Below, one piece after another: positions 1 through 8,402 of a DNA stretch of 64,000 nucleotides (the stretch's first letter is position 1; each line of letters starts with the position of its first letter). The translations under genes were made by a program, and so were the position numbers. This DNA is from an uncultured Lachnospiraceae bacterium (GTDB taxonomy: Bacteria > Bacillota > Clostridia > Lachnospirales > Lachnospiraceae). The notes under the pieces are model-generated. The model ran no database searches, had not been told where the DNA came from, and was given only the letters and a program-made list of their open reading frames with translations. Location: the NCBI GenBank assembly GCA_910577645.1, contig CAJTOL010000007.1:62001-126000 (forward strand), given 5' to 3'.

Positions 1-323
1 AAAGGCAGGAAAATACTTGGAATCTGGGTAGGATTATACTACAGATTCTTTACAAATGCAAGGGAAGCCTAGGTGCAGTGCGTCCGCAGCCAGGCACATG
101 ACGTTTTACTTTATTTACTGTCCGCTTATAACAGATTGATACAACTTTAACCCATTTACAGAGATGCCGGAACGCTTTCTATGTACAGCATATCTTTGCA
201 AAGATCAATTTGATTTTCCCAATGTACAGAACTGTCTACATCATAAGCCCCAATGCATACCCTATTAAAATTATACCACAATAAGTACCGTTGCGTCTAT
301 TGAAAACTTTGTAGTATTACGGT
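1..323. other. Non-coding stretch, no recognisable feature
   Basis: No convincing gene is visible in either strand. The sequence is AT-rich and has no strong ribosome binding site followed by a long frame. It may hold the 3' end of something lying outside the window and the promoter of the small genes that follow. I see no hairpin with a T-tract and no RNA gene signature. Confidence 0.4.
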
Positions 324-518
324 TTGTTTGTAAGGAGTCTGCAGCAGGAAGCGGCAAATCCTGAAACGGTTATCCGGGGATTGACCGATTTTACCAGAAA
401 GCTTTCCGGCGAAAAAATCCAATTGAATTATAAGCAATGTAATGGTAGAATATGTATATGCGAATCCAACGGCCACAGGATCTGGCGGCAGGCAGTAAAA
501 AAGGGAGAGAAAAAGTAA
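324..518 (+). CDS. Small hypothetical protein or gene remnant (64 aa)
   Basis: The frame opens with a TTG codon and lacks a well-placed ribosome site, so the true 5' end is uncertain; an AAGGAG lies a few bases inside the frame. The product would be a basic, cysteine-containing 64-residue protein of no family I recognise. Its TAA stop shares a base with the ATG of the next gene, which is the usual sign of translational coupling and is the best argument that it is (or was) coding. It could equally be the 3' remnant of a longer, truncated gene. Confidence 0.3.
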   Translation: MFVRSLQQEAANPETVIRGLTDFTRKLSGEKIQLNYKQCNGRICICESNGHRIWRQAVKKGEKK

Positions 519-859
519 TGAGTGATTATTCTTACAGCAAAGAAATCAGCCAAACGAATTTTGTACTTGGGGAATTTGACAGAGAGAGAATAAGGAAAGT
601 GTTTACAAGGATATTTGAGACCTACAATCCAAAGGTAAAGGATGAGATATTTGATTCCTTTTGTGAGGATTTTTATAATCTGGCAGGAGATCTGCAAACA
701 TCCAATGAACGGATCTGGCGCATGATTATAACCGATATGCTGTTCAGCTATGATGAAAGAGGATTTCTGGATTCACAGACAACAGACAATGCGATTAAGA
801 GAAAACAGTTTGCCATTATAGCAAATGTGATTGTCGGAAAGCTGAGAAAGAACAGCTAA
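518..859 (+). CDS. Hypothetical protein (113 aa)
   Basis: I chose the ATG at 518 over an upstream in-frame ATG at 452 because AGGGAG lies just before it. The protein is soluble, mixed-charge and probably mostly helical, with aromatic and acidic residues clustered in the middle (FETYNPKVKDEIFDSF) and a basic C-terminus. No signal peptide or membrane segment is visible. I do not recognise the family and assign no function. It overlaps the stop of the small upstream frame by one base and is followed about 100 bp later by a probable terminator, so it looks like the last gene of a short transcript. Confidence 0.6.
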   Translation: MSDYSYSKEISQTNFVLGEFDRERIRKVFTRIFETYNPKVKDEIFDSFCEDFYNLAGDLQTSNERIWRMIITDMLFSYDERGFLDSQTTDNAIKRKQFAIIANVIVGKLRKNS

Positions 860-958
860 AGCCAAAAGGGTTCTTACATTAAAATCATGTTAAGTGTCAG
901 CTACAAATTTGATGTGAAAATTGCCGGAGAATGACTTCCTATAACTACGGTTCCCGGC

Positions 959-989
959 AAACCCTTTATTACCCCAAGGGTTTGTTTTT
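959..989 (+). terminator. Rho-independent terminator candidate
   Basis: AAACCCTT (959-966) and AAGGGTTT (976-983) form an 8-bp stem with a 9-base loop, followed by G and five T residues. It lies 100 bp after the hypothetical gene ending at 859 and points the right way to end that transcript. Confidence 0.6.
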
Positions 990-1052
990 GAGTTTTTCGT
1001 CCGGCGGTTGAAAACCAAAGGAAGGAATATACCTCTACCCGGCAAAAAAGTT

Positions 1053-1090
1053 GAGGGCTATGGAAAATTTGTATAGTTTCCATAACCCTC
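1053..1090. repeat. 14-bp inverted repeat (stem-loop)
   Basis: GAGGGCTATGGAAA pairs with TTTCCATAACCCTC across a 10-base loop with one mismatch. No T-tract follows on either strand. It lies in the otherwise empty 860-1188 gap, downstream of the truncated glycosyltransferase (minus strand) and after the plus-strand terminator. It may be a remnant terminator or a small mobile repeat; apart from these two hairpins I see nothing in the gap. Confidence 0.4.
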
Positions 1091-1188
1091 GTAAAAATGC
1101 CACATACTCTATTTTCAATTATTCTTCATGAAATAACCCTGGGCAAAATAAAACGCCTCTGCCCATGGAAAGAAACAGTATTTCTGCC

Positions 1189-1632
1189 TTATAACCAGCT
1201 TCCTGTAAAATGATGAATCCCGTATGTATTATCTGTAATGCAAAGTTCTTTACTCATATAATCAAATGGATGAAAAAAATCGGATGAATACACGGTCATA
1301 CCGCCTATTACCTGAACTGTATTATTGGGTTTGAATCCACGGCTTAACAGTGGTTTTGACTCATAATATCCGCTGGATTCTAAATTCAGACTCCCGTCCT
1401 CCCGTTCAAAAGGAACCCTAAAACGCGCTTCCAGAATTTCCCCGATTATGGGATGTCCTGGTACTGCGCCGCAGCAGCCGCCGCTGTTAATAACTCCCCA
1501 CTTTTCAACCCCTACAAAGCCCGGCTGGTATAGCAAGTCATCAATGCCCGTATTAACTCTACATCTGTATCCAAATAAATTACAGGCATTTATCTTTGTA
1601 GGAATAACCTTGTGGAGAGACGCAGAAAGCAT
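1189..1632 (-). pseudogene. GT32-type glycosyltransferase, C-terminal fragment
   Basis: The recognisable part starts near residue 26 of the frame and resembles the C-terminal half of DXD-containing sugar transferases (Gly_transf_sug/GT32, often in capsule clusters). Seen are INSGGCCGAVPGHPII, then EDGSLNLES, MTVYSSDFFHP and the terminal NTYGIHHFTGSWL. The N-terminal part with the DXD metal and nucleotide-sugar site is missing, and the frame stops immediately after GSWL, so both ends look lost. Its first codons overlap the end of the TnpB fragment in another frame, marking a rearrangement junction around 1575-1632. No capsule genes surround it. Judged non-functional. Confidence 0.6.
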
Positions 1633-2137
1633 TGGTCTTGCTTATAGCTGGCTTACCCAGGTATTTCCTTGTAAGCCTCCTCAGGTAATTATTCAAACGC
1701 CCCAGATCCAGTTCCAAATCTTTTACTTTCTCAGGTATCGGATAGTCTTCATAGTTCAGGATCGCAGTATATACATCGTCCAACTTTAAAACTGTCCGCA
1801 AATACATTCGATCCTCCGGACTTGTCCGAATCTTATTTTTTAACACGCTCCACATTCCTTTTATGTCCGTGACAGCATCCCGTACCGCAAGCTCATAGTA
1901 AACCGAAGGAAGATTTAACTGCTCCCGAAGTCCGCAATGACGCATCTGTGTCATAATGTCAAAGGCGGAAGACAGTTTTCTCAGACTCTTTACTCCTGCA
2001 TATCTCTGATAAACTCCTGCTTTCACCTTGCCGCAGTCCACCGCAATTCCCTGCAGAAACTCCATAGTTTCCTTTGGAAGTTCCTCTGTATATTGCCAGA
2101 TGGTCTTTGTAAAAGTATCCACCTTTTTTTCTGCCAT
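1580..2137 (-). pseudogene. TnpB/IS605 OrfB-type protein, N-terminal fragment
   Basis: The start MAEKKVDTF is preceded by AGAGGGGAAG, a better site than the upstream in-frame codon at 2197. The 185 residues resemble the N-terminal part of the TnpB-like proteins common in Lachnospiraceae (VYQRYAGVKSL, LPSVYYELAVRDAV, then a charged stretch with DRMYLRTVLK). Intact relatives are about 400-500 residues and continue into a RuvC-like nuclease and zinc finger, both absent here. The frame stops just after GYSYKDKCL, where the glycosyltransferase fragment begins. No transposase A gene, terminal structure or omega-RNA region is visible, so this is a dead insertion-sequence remnant. Confidence 0.6.
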
Positions 2138-2370
2138 TTTTCTTCCCCTCTGGCATTTATGCTGCTGGCTGTTATAAGATAAGTAGTTGTGGTACACAGC
2201 CGTTAATGGAATTTTTTATTCGCAGATTATACCAATCTCCGAAAATCTTGCTGTCAGATATAGCCGGAGGAAAAAGCGCATGGACACAAGAAAGCAGAGG
2301 GAAATGGTATATTGAAATTTGAGTGAAATGAGGATAAAAACTAACTAAATTTAAAGAAACATGGAATTGA

Positions 2371-2485
2371 TTTTGAGACAACAATAAAGGGACTTTCTAT
2401 TAGCGGGAGTTGGCTGACATCTGCTAATAGAAAGTCCCTGATTTTATTTTGCGACACTACCCTTAGTGGACAAGGGCGCCATTGT
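2371..2485. repeat. Dispersed palindromic repeat, copy a, with tail element
   Basis: A perfect 17-bp stem (2388-2404 with 2423-2439; core GGGACTTTCTATTAGC) encloses an 18-base loop. It is followed by ATTTTATTTTGCGACAC and then by a tail, CCCTTAGTGGACAAGGGCGCC. Close relatives occur near 25.2, 56.5 and 61.07 kb, with a weaker one near 47.2 kb. T-rich tracts flank both sides, so it could terminate transcripts from either direction; it lies directly downstream of the pdxK operon end. The rest of the 2138-2494 gap shows nothing else. Confidence 0.75.
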
Positions 2486-2494
2486 TTTATTCTT

Positions 2495-3331
2495 TTAAAT
2501 AGTAATCAGCTTATTTAAAAGCATTTCAAAACATACTCCGTTTTCTTTTGGAATCTCCATCTCATCTGACAGCCGGATACAGTCTCCGATAAACCTGGCC
2601 GCTTTTTTTACGGATTTCCCAAAATCCTCCTCCTTTACCATATCCCCCGCCACAATAGAGGAAAACACATCCCCGGTGCCGGGCCGCTGGGCTCCTGCGG
2701 TTCTGGTGCGGATAAAGCAGGGCTTTTGATTCCCTTCTAAAACTCCGTTGGTAAGGAACTGCCCTTCCTTTATCCCGGTAATTACCACCTTTTCCGGCCC
2801 CATGGACTGAAGGCGTTTTAAAAGTTCTTCTATCTCTCTGCGCTTCCAACCCTCTTTCCGATAAGGTTCCCCGGTTAAAATACAGGCTTCTGTCAGGTTT
2901 GGAGTAATAATGTCCGCATAAGCAATAAGTTTCCCCAGTTGGCGGCACATTTCCTTTGTATAAGTGGCGTAAGCCTGGCCGTCATCCCCCATAATGGGAT
3001 CCACAAGAACCCTGGTATGGGGATTTTTAAACTTACAGATAGCGTCTTCCACAATATGGATCTGCTTTGCGGATCCTAAAAAGCCCACGGCAATTCCGTC
3101 AAAGTCCAGGCCTAATTCCTGCCACTTTTCCAAATACCCGGGCATCTTTTCTGTGTAATCATCGAAAAACCAGGTTGGAAAACCTGTGTGATTAGAAAAA
3201 ACAGAGGTAGGCACAGGACAGCACTGCACCTTTAAAGCAGCCAAAACCGGAAGGGCAACGGTCAGAGAACATCGTCCATAGCCGGAAAGATCGTTTATCA
3301 TCATGATTTTTTTCTGTGGTGTATACTTCAT
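2495..3331 (-). CDS. pdxK: Pyridoxal/pyridoxamine kinase
   Basis: A ribokinase-fold kinase of 278 residues that would phosphorylate B6 vitamers with ATP to feed the pyridoxal-phosphate salvage pathway in the cytosol. Visible landmarks are the N-terminal INDLSGYGRCSLTVALP, the VDPIMGDDG loop and the C-terminal GTGDVFSS anion hole with the catalytic Asp. I start at 3331, where CAGGAG precedes ATG at good spacing, not at the in-frame codon at 3370. It is the last gene of the minus-strand block and follows thiN after a 66-bp gap; the copy a hairpin lies just downstream. PdxY-type specificity is equally possible; the symbol is a family-level assignment. Confidence 0.88.
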   Translation of the reverse strand: MKYTPQKKIMMINDLSGYGRCSLTVALPVLAALKVQCCPVPTSVFSNHTGFPTWFFDDYTEKMPGYLEKWQELGLDFDGIAVGFLGSAKQIHIVEDAICKFKNPHTRVLVDPIMGDDGQAYATYTKEMCRQLGKLIAYADIITPNLTEACILTGEPYRKEGWKRREIEELLKRLQSMGPEKVVITGIKEGQFLTNGVLEGNQKPCFIRTRTAGAQRPGTGDVFSSIVAGDMVKEEDFGKSVKKAARFIGDCIRLSDEMEIPKENGVCFEMLLNKLITI

Positions 3332-3397
3332 CGCAATTTTGCTCCTGAATATTTTTCTTCCCCGCCCCATTTAATGTACTGTAATTTCAGACGCTTT

Positions 3398-4048
3398 CTA
3401 ATCATGGGACTCCACACAGATTAAAACCCCATCCTCAAACTCAATCCGTCCTTCCTCCTCTGTCAGCTCATTGCTGATGCACAGGCTGGTGCCAATCTCG
3501 ATATCCTTTTGCTTCAGGGGATATCGAAAGCCTTTTAAAGTAATGGCCTTTATCTCTTGAGTGAGAGGCAGGAAAGAGACATATTTTCCCCACAAAGTCT
3601 CTTTAAAAAAGTCTTTCCCCCTGTCCAGCAAATATACCTTATTCTGCTTATCCAGCAAATAGGCAAAAATCCCCTTTTGAAGGCACGGATACAAAAGATG
3701 AACATTTCCAATCATGTGATCCAGCCGTCCCCCTGTGGCTCCCAAAACTGCAATCTCGCCGCAGCCTGAAGCCATGGCCCGGTTTAAGGCCAGCTCTGTA
3801 TCGGTTTCATCTTTTTCCGGCTGGTGGACTTCCCATACAATATGCTCCACCCTTTTAAATTCTTCTAAAACCTCAGGCTCTACCGTATCAAAGTCCCCTA
3901 CAATCACATCCGGAACAAGCCCGAGGATTTTTGCGGCTTTCAGGCCTGCATCTGCCGCAATAATTTTATGAAAGCTTCTTTCTTTTAAAAAGGCTCCGGC
4001 AAAGTCCAGATCAATGGGCCCTCCGGTAATTATCAGACAAGTTCTCAT
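3398..4048 (-). CDS. thiN: Thiamine pyrophosphokinase
   Basis: Transfers pyrophosphate from ATP to thiamine, giving the cofactor thiamine diphosphate. The 216-residue length fits bacterial ThiN. The family Asp-rich site is seen as GDFDTVEPE near residue 50, followed by KDETDTELAL, which carries the metal/ATP ligands, and GATGGRLDHMIGN. It begins two bases after the stop of rpe, an arrangement typical of Clostridia in which thiN ends the rsgA-rpe operon. No THI-box riboswitch is seen upstream, as expected for an internal operon gene. Confidence 0.93.
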   Translation of the reverse strand: MRTCLIITGGPIDLDFAGAFLKERSFHKIIAADAGLKAAKILGLVPDVIVGDFDTVEPEVLEEFKRVEHIVWEVHQPEKDETDTELALNRAMASGCGEIAVLGATGGRLDHMIGNVHLLYPCLQKGIFAYLLDKQNKVYLLDRGKDFFKETLWGKYVSFLPLTQEIKAITLKGFRYPLKQKDIEIGTSLCISNELTEEEGRIEFEDGVLICVESHD

Positions 4049-4050
4049 CT

Positions 4051-4719
4051 CTAATGTCCCTGAAACTCCTTAAAAATCTTTAAAAATCCGGCTACATTGG
4101 CGGCAGCATCATTTTTAAACACAGCAGATCCGGCTACCAGGATGTTGGCCCCTGCCTCCAAAAGCTCTCTGGCATTGTCTAAGGTTACTCCGCCGTCTAC
4201 CTGAATATCCAGTAAAAGCCCCCTGGCCTCTGCCATAGCCCGCAGCTTCCTGACCTTTTCTGTGGCATAGGGAATGAATTTCTGGCCGCCAAAGCCAGGA
4301 TTAACAGACATAACCAGCGCCATATCTGCCAGAGGAAGAACATACTCCAGCGCCTCCACCGGAGTGGCGGGATTTAAAGCGACTCCTGCCTTTAGCCCGG
4401 CTTCCTTAATCTGATGCAGGGTGCGATCCAAATGGCAGCAGGCTTCCTCATGGACACAGATCAAATCTGCCCCGGCGTTTTTCATATCCGCAATGTAACG
4501 CCCCGGCTCCTCCACCATCATGTGAACATCAAATATTTTATCCGTGGTCTTTCTCATAGCCTGAATGACCGGCATGCCAAAAGAAATACTGGGCACAAAG
4601 GCCCCGTCCATAACATCCAGATGGATGTATTCTGCTCCGGCCTCTGCCACGGTTTTGATTTCCTCCCCTAATCTGGTAAAGTCCGCCCCAAGAATAGAAG
4701 GCGCTAAAATGTATTCCAC
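4051..4719 (-). CDS. rpe: Ribulose-phosphate 3-epimerase
   Basis: Interconverts ribulose 5-phosphate and xylulose 5-phosphate in the pentose phosphate pathway. The 222-residue TIM barrel shows all family signatures: HLDVMDGAFVPSISFG with metal His and catalytic Asp near residue 37, DVHMMV, NPGFGGQKF and QVDGGV with the second catalytic Asp. Its ATG overlaps the last base of rsgA, so the two are coupled. A second, more divergent epimerase lies at 25306-26004; this copy is the housekeeping one by context. Confidence 0.95.
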   Translation of the reverse strand: MEYILAPSILGADFTRLGEEIKTVAEAGAEYIHLDVMDGAFVPSISFGMPVIQAMRKTTDKIFDVHMMVEEPGRYIADMKNAGADLICVHEEACCHLDRTLHQIKEAGLKAGVALNPATPVEALEYVLPLADMALVMSVNPGFGGQKFIPYATEKVRKLRAMAEARGLLLDIQVDGGVTLDNARELLEAGANILVAGSAVFKNDAAANVAGFLKIFKEFQGH

Positions 4720-5600
4720 TAATATTTCCTCCGTTCTTTTTCTTTCAGTTCCCCATAAATCTGCAGATAATTGTCATAGCGGTTCTTACTCAGCTTCCCT
4801 GATTTTAATGCCTCTTTAACCCCGCAGACCTTTTCCCCCACATGGACACAGCCTAAAAATTTACATTCCTCCTCATAGGGCGCAAATTCGGCAAAATAGT
4901 CCTTCAGCCTTTGAGGCTCCATGTCCAGGGACAAAGAACTGAAACCCGGAGTATCCATCAGATAGGTGTTTTCCTCCACACAGAACAGCTGAGAATGACG
5001 GGTGGTATGCCGCCCTCTCTGGATTTTTTCGCTGATGCCCCCGGTTTCCATGCCGGCCTCCGGCAAAAGCAGATTGGTAAGGGAGGACTTTCCTACTCCG
5101 GAAGGTCCTGCCAGCACCGTGGTTTTCCCCCTTAAAAGCTGTCCCAGCTCCTTCATACCGGTCTCTTCATAGGTGCTGATAAAAACAGTTTGGTATCCGG
5201 CCGGCTCATATATGGCCCGGTAGGAATCCGAAAGCTCCCTGCCGCACAGATCCACCTTGTTAAAGCAGATAATCACCGGAATTTCCTCCGCCCCCATCAT
5301 TACCAGAAACCGATCCAAAAGGTTCTGGTTGGGCTCCGGATGGGTGATGGCAAACACCACCATGGCCTGATCCACGTTGGCGGCTGCCGGGCGGATCAAC
5401 TGGTTTTTCCGGGGAAGGATGTTATCAATGTTTCCCTCCCCGGTTCCGTCGTCCAGCACGGTAAATTCCACATCGTCTCCCACCAGAGGCTTTATCTTTC
5501 GGCTGCGGAAAATCCCTTTGGCCCGACATTCATATATCCTGTTTTTTCCGTCATGTACGTAATAAAATCCTGCAATTCCTTTAATAATTTTTCCTGTCAT
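4719..5600 (-). CDS. rsgA: Small-subunit ribosome biogenesis GTPase RsgA
   Basis: A circularly permuted GTPase that acts in late 30S maturation. In order: an OB-fold N-terminus (KGIAGFYYVHDG), then G4 (FNKVD) before G1 (GPSGVGKSSL) and G3 (DTPGFSSL), and a C-terminal zinc-binding segment (CKFLGCVHVGEKVC). I start at 5600, giving 293 residues, four bases after the kinase stop with GGAAG upstream; a longer frame to 5663 would overlap the kinase gene by 59 bases and has no ribosome site. The neighbour order PP2C-kinase-rsgA-rpe-thiN is classic for Firmicutes. Confidence 0.94.
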   Translation of the reverse strand: MTGKIIKGIAGFYYVHDGKNRIYECRAKGIFRSRKIKPLVGDDVEFTVLDDGTGEGNIDNILPRKNQLIRPAAANVDQAMVVFAITHPEPNQNLLDRFLVMMGAEEIPVIICFNKVDLCGRELSDSYRAIYEPAGYQTVFISTYEETGMKELGQLLRGKTTVLAGPSGVGKSSLTNLLLPEAGMETGGISEKIQRGRHTTRHSQLFCVEENTYLMDTPGFSSLSLDMEPQRLKDYFAEFAPYEEECKFLGCVHVGEKVCGVKEALKSGKLSKNRYDNYLQIYGELKEKERRKY

Positions 5601-5604
5601 TTCG

Positions 5605-7629
5605 TTATTCTTCCAGCTCAAAGGATATTTCGTAGCTTTCCAAAACCTTTCCGGTTTGGGCATTTACCACCTCAACCGTTCCTTCCTCCACGCCGTATTC
5701 TCCTATGATTTCAGGGAAAAAGATAGAGATTTTACTGCTTCCGTTTACAGTATGCTCCGGCATCAGGGTTTTATAAATTGTTCTGCCGTTTACAAACTGC
5801 TTTAATTGGATCTTTATCCGAATATGGGTGCTGTCGCTTCCGGGGCCTATTACGGGATTCAAGTCAAATTCCTCGTCAATATAGCCGATGTAAGCATCCC
5901 GGACATGGGGCAGCCCGGAGGGATTGGCAGGTATTTTTTCCGGCCCATAGCTTACCACATAGCCTATAGCAGTTCCTACCGGAACCAGGGTTCCCGGCGG
6001 AACGTTCTGGCGGATAACTTTCCATTCTTCCACCACGTCATTATGCTCGATCTCCACCTCTCCGGGGAGCAGTCCCACACTCTCCAAAAGCTTGGAAGCG
6101 TCCTCATCTGACTGGCCTCCCAGATTGGGAACCTGAACCGTTTTCACCTTAGGGCCTAAGCTGATATAAAGGACAATCGGTTCTCCGCCCTTATAGACAA
6201 CATCCTCCGGCTGGCAGCGAATTACCCGGCCAGCCTCCACTTCCTCACTGTTTTCCCCTGTCATCACCACAGAAATTTCATTGGAATCCAGGATCTCTTT
6301 GGCTTCCACATCCGTTTTTCCCACAAGATCCAGGCTCTCCACCTCTGTCCGTCCGCTTCCTCTGCTGACAGTAATCCGAACTGTGGATCCTTTCTCCACA
6401 GTGGTTCCCGCATTGTCTTGGGATATCACATAACCTTCTCTCCCGGTTTCGGAATATTCATAGCTGATCTCCGGAACCAGGGATGCTTCTGCCAGACGGG
6501 CCTTTGCTCCATCCTCCGAGATTCCCAACAGCTCGGGAATGTTGGTTTGACTTTCAGAAAGAACGATAGTGCTCTCCGCCCGGCTTGACTCCTTCTCTTT
6601 TGTAGGCAGGGCAATACCCGGCCCAACATTAAACAGCCCTGCTATCTGGGCCACGAAAAATACCAGAACAGCCACAATCAAAACGGCTCCTGCAATCCCG
6701 CCTACAGAAAACAGTTTTTCCAGGCTACGGGTAATATCCTTCTCCTGCTTCGGCCCCGAAATCTCCTCCGGAGGCTGTTCCTCTTCTTTCCGGCTGTTTC
6801 CGTTATCCTCCGGATTTAGGAGAACGTGGCGCAGCTCATTAATCACCTCAGCCGCAGAGCTGTACCTGTCGTCGGGATGCTTCCTGGTGCATTTTAAAAT
6901 AATCGCCTCAAGCCCCGGAGCTATCTGTCTGTTAAAGCGGGAGGGCGGGGTGATCTCCTCCTCCAGATGGGCTAATGCCACGGCTGTGACATCATTTCCG
7001 TCAAAGGGTACCGTCCCGGTAACCATCTCATAGAGAGTAATGCCAAAGGAATAGATATCGCTCCTTACATCACTTATACTGCCGCTGGCCTGTTCCGGAG
7101 AAATATATTGAACGGAACCGATGGCATCGGAATTCTTCCCCTGCATACTGACTGCCTTGGCAATTCCAAAATCTGCCACCTTGGCCTTTCCGTCCATGGA
7201 AATAATAATATTTTGAGGTTTAATATCCCGATGGATAATATGGCTTTCATGAGCCGCCATCATGCCCTGAGCAATCTGGATGGCAATTCCGATGGCTTCC
7301 TTATTGTCCAGCTTTCCCTTTTTGGCAATATAATTTTTCAGGGTAATTCCCTCAATCAGCTCCATTACAATGTAATGAAGCTCATCCTGATCTACAACAT
7401 CAAATACATTGACAATATTGGGATGGGACAGGCCTGCTGCAGCCTGGGCCTCCATCTTAAAACTGGCCACAAAGCCGGCATTTGCACAAAATTCGTCCTT
7501 TAAAACCTTAATGGCTACCAGGCGGTTCAGCTTATGGCATTTGGCCTTATATACATCAGACATGCCTCCTGAACCGATTTGTTCCAAAATCTCATAGCGT
7601 TCCTGTAAAAAATCCCCCTTTTTCAGCAT
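5605..7629 (-). CDS. pknB: PASTA-domain Ser/Thr protein kinase
   Basis: A membrane-anchored kinase (674 aa) that senses cell-wall fragments and phosphorylates proteins of division, wall synthesis and translation. Residues about 12-270 form a Hanks-type kinase: GSGGMSDVYKA loop, IHRDIKPQN catalytic loop and ADFGIA. A charged linker follows, then one membrane segment near residues 310-333 (GAVLIVAVLVFFVAQIAG), and three extracellular PASTA repeats between about 365 and 560. The last ~110 residues are a further extracellular domain rich in beta structure. The start overlaps the phosphatase gene by seven bases. PrkC is the Bacillus name for the same protein. Confidence 0.95.
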   Translation of the reverse strand: MLKKGDFLQERYEILEQIGSGGMSDVYKAKCHKLNRLVAIKVLKDEFCANAGFVASFKMEAQAAAGLSHPNIVNVFDVVDQDELHYIVMELIEGITLKNYIAKKGKLDNKEAIGIAIQIAQGMMAAHESHIIHRDIKPQNIIISMDGKAKVADFGIAKAVSMQGKNSDAIGSVQYISPEQASGSISDVRSDIYSFGITLYEMVTGTVPFDGNDVTAVALAHLEEEITPPSRFNRQIAPGLEAIILKCTRKHPDDRYSSAAEVINELRHVLLNPEDNGNSRKEEEQPPEEISGPKQEKDITRSLEKLFSVGGIAGAVLIVAVLVFFVAQIAGLFNVGPGIALPTKEKESSRAESTIVLSESQTNIPELLGISEDGAKARLAEASLVPEISYEYSETGREGYVISQDNAGTTVEKGSTVRITVSRGSGRTEVESLDLVGKTDVEAKEILDSNEISVVMTGENSEEVEAGRVIRCQPEDVVYKGGEPIVLYISLGPKVKTVQVPNLGGQSDEDASKLLESVGLLPGEVEIEHNDVVEEWKVIRQNVPPGTLVPVGTAIGYVVSYGPEKIPANPSGLPHVRDAYIGYIDEEFDLNPVIGPGSDSTHIRIKIQLKQFVNGRTIYKTLMPEHTVNGSSKISIFFPEIIGEYGVEEGTVEVVNAQTGKVLESYEISFELEE

Positions 7630-8369
7630 GACATCCCCTCACTTTCCAAAGGCTCTGCCAATATAACGGAGATATTGTCCTTTCCACCCTTGTCGTTGGC
7701 AGTCTGCAGAAGCTGCCACGCCTTCTCAGAAAGACTTCCCTTTCCGGATACAATAGAATAAATCTCCTTATCGCTTACCATATTGCTTAGACCGTCGGAG
7801 CAGAGAAGGATCTGATCCCCGGAATGGAGGGAAACCTCAAAAAAGTCGATTTCCACCTGGCCGTCTGCGCCGATTGCCCGTGTGATATAGTTCTTTTTGT
7901 CCCGGTAATCCTGGCTCTCCCGGTTTAAAAGGCCCAAAGATACCATCTCCTCTACATAGGAGTGATCCCTGGTTACCTGAATAAGGCCGCCCCGGATCAG
8001 GTAAAGACGGCTGTCCCCTACATTTGCCACATAAAGGATATTTTTCGACACAGTAGCCGCCACCATAGTGGTACCCATTCCCTTTAATGACTCATTACAA
8101 AGGGACTCGTTGTAAAGCCGGCGGTTTACCTCTGTAATTCCCTTATTGAAAATCGAGATTTCCGATTCTCCCTCTGGCTGACGGTTAATATAGGTCACCA
8201 GCTTTTCTACCAGAAAGCGGGAGGCGTAGTCTCCGGCGTTGGCCCCTCCCATGCCGTCTGCCAGCAGAAGAAGGTTTTTTAACGGGCCTGTTTTCTGGGA
8301 TGATGCGTATATATAGTCCTGATTGGTAGACCGGACCTTTCCTGTGTCTGTATATGCGCTAATCTGCAT
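7623..8369 (-). CDS. stp: PP2C-type Ser/Thr phosphatase
   Basis: The cytosolic partner that reverses phosphorylation by the adjacent PASTA kinase. The 248-residue PPM fold shows the metal-binding motifs: DGMGGANAGDYAS near residue 40, VGDSRLYLIRGG, CSDGLSNM and the terminal GGKDNIS. Length and motif order match PrpC/Stp. The stop codon lies inside the start of the kinase gene, so the pair is co-translated, which keeps the two opposing activities in balance. Confidence 0.95.
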   Translation of the reverse strand: MQISAYTDTGKVRSTNQDYIYASSQKTGPLKNLLLLADGMGGANAGDYASRFLVEKLVTYINRQPEGESEISIFNKGITEVNRRLYNESLCNESLKGMGTTMVAATVSKNILYVANVGDSRLYLIRGGLIQVTRDHSYVEEMVSLGLLNRESQDYRDKKNYITRAIGADGQVEIDFFEVSLHSGDQILLCSDGLSNMVSDKEIYSIVSGKGSLSEKAWQLLQTANDKGGKDNISVILAEPLESEGMSC

Positions 8370-8402
8370 CCTGCCATCCTCCTTTCCAGTTTTTACTTAA
8401 AT

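Noticed and set aside
1448..1789. Plus-strand frame over the glycosyltransferase/TnpB region
   Set aside because: It mirrors the minus-strand fragments, lacks a ribosome site and has no recognisable content.
2495..4719. THI-box or other riboswitch controlling thiN/pdxK
   Set aside because: Genes are closely packed with no long leader; no riboswitch fold is visible.
5190..5708. Plus-strand 172-residue frame opposite rsgA
   Set aside because: It is antisense to a clearly conserved gene and has no start signal.
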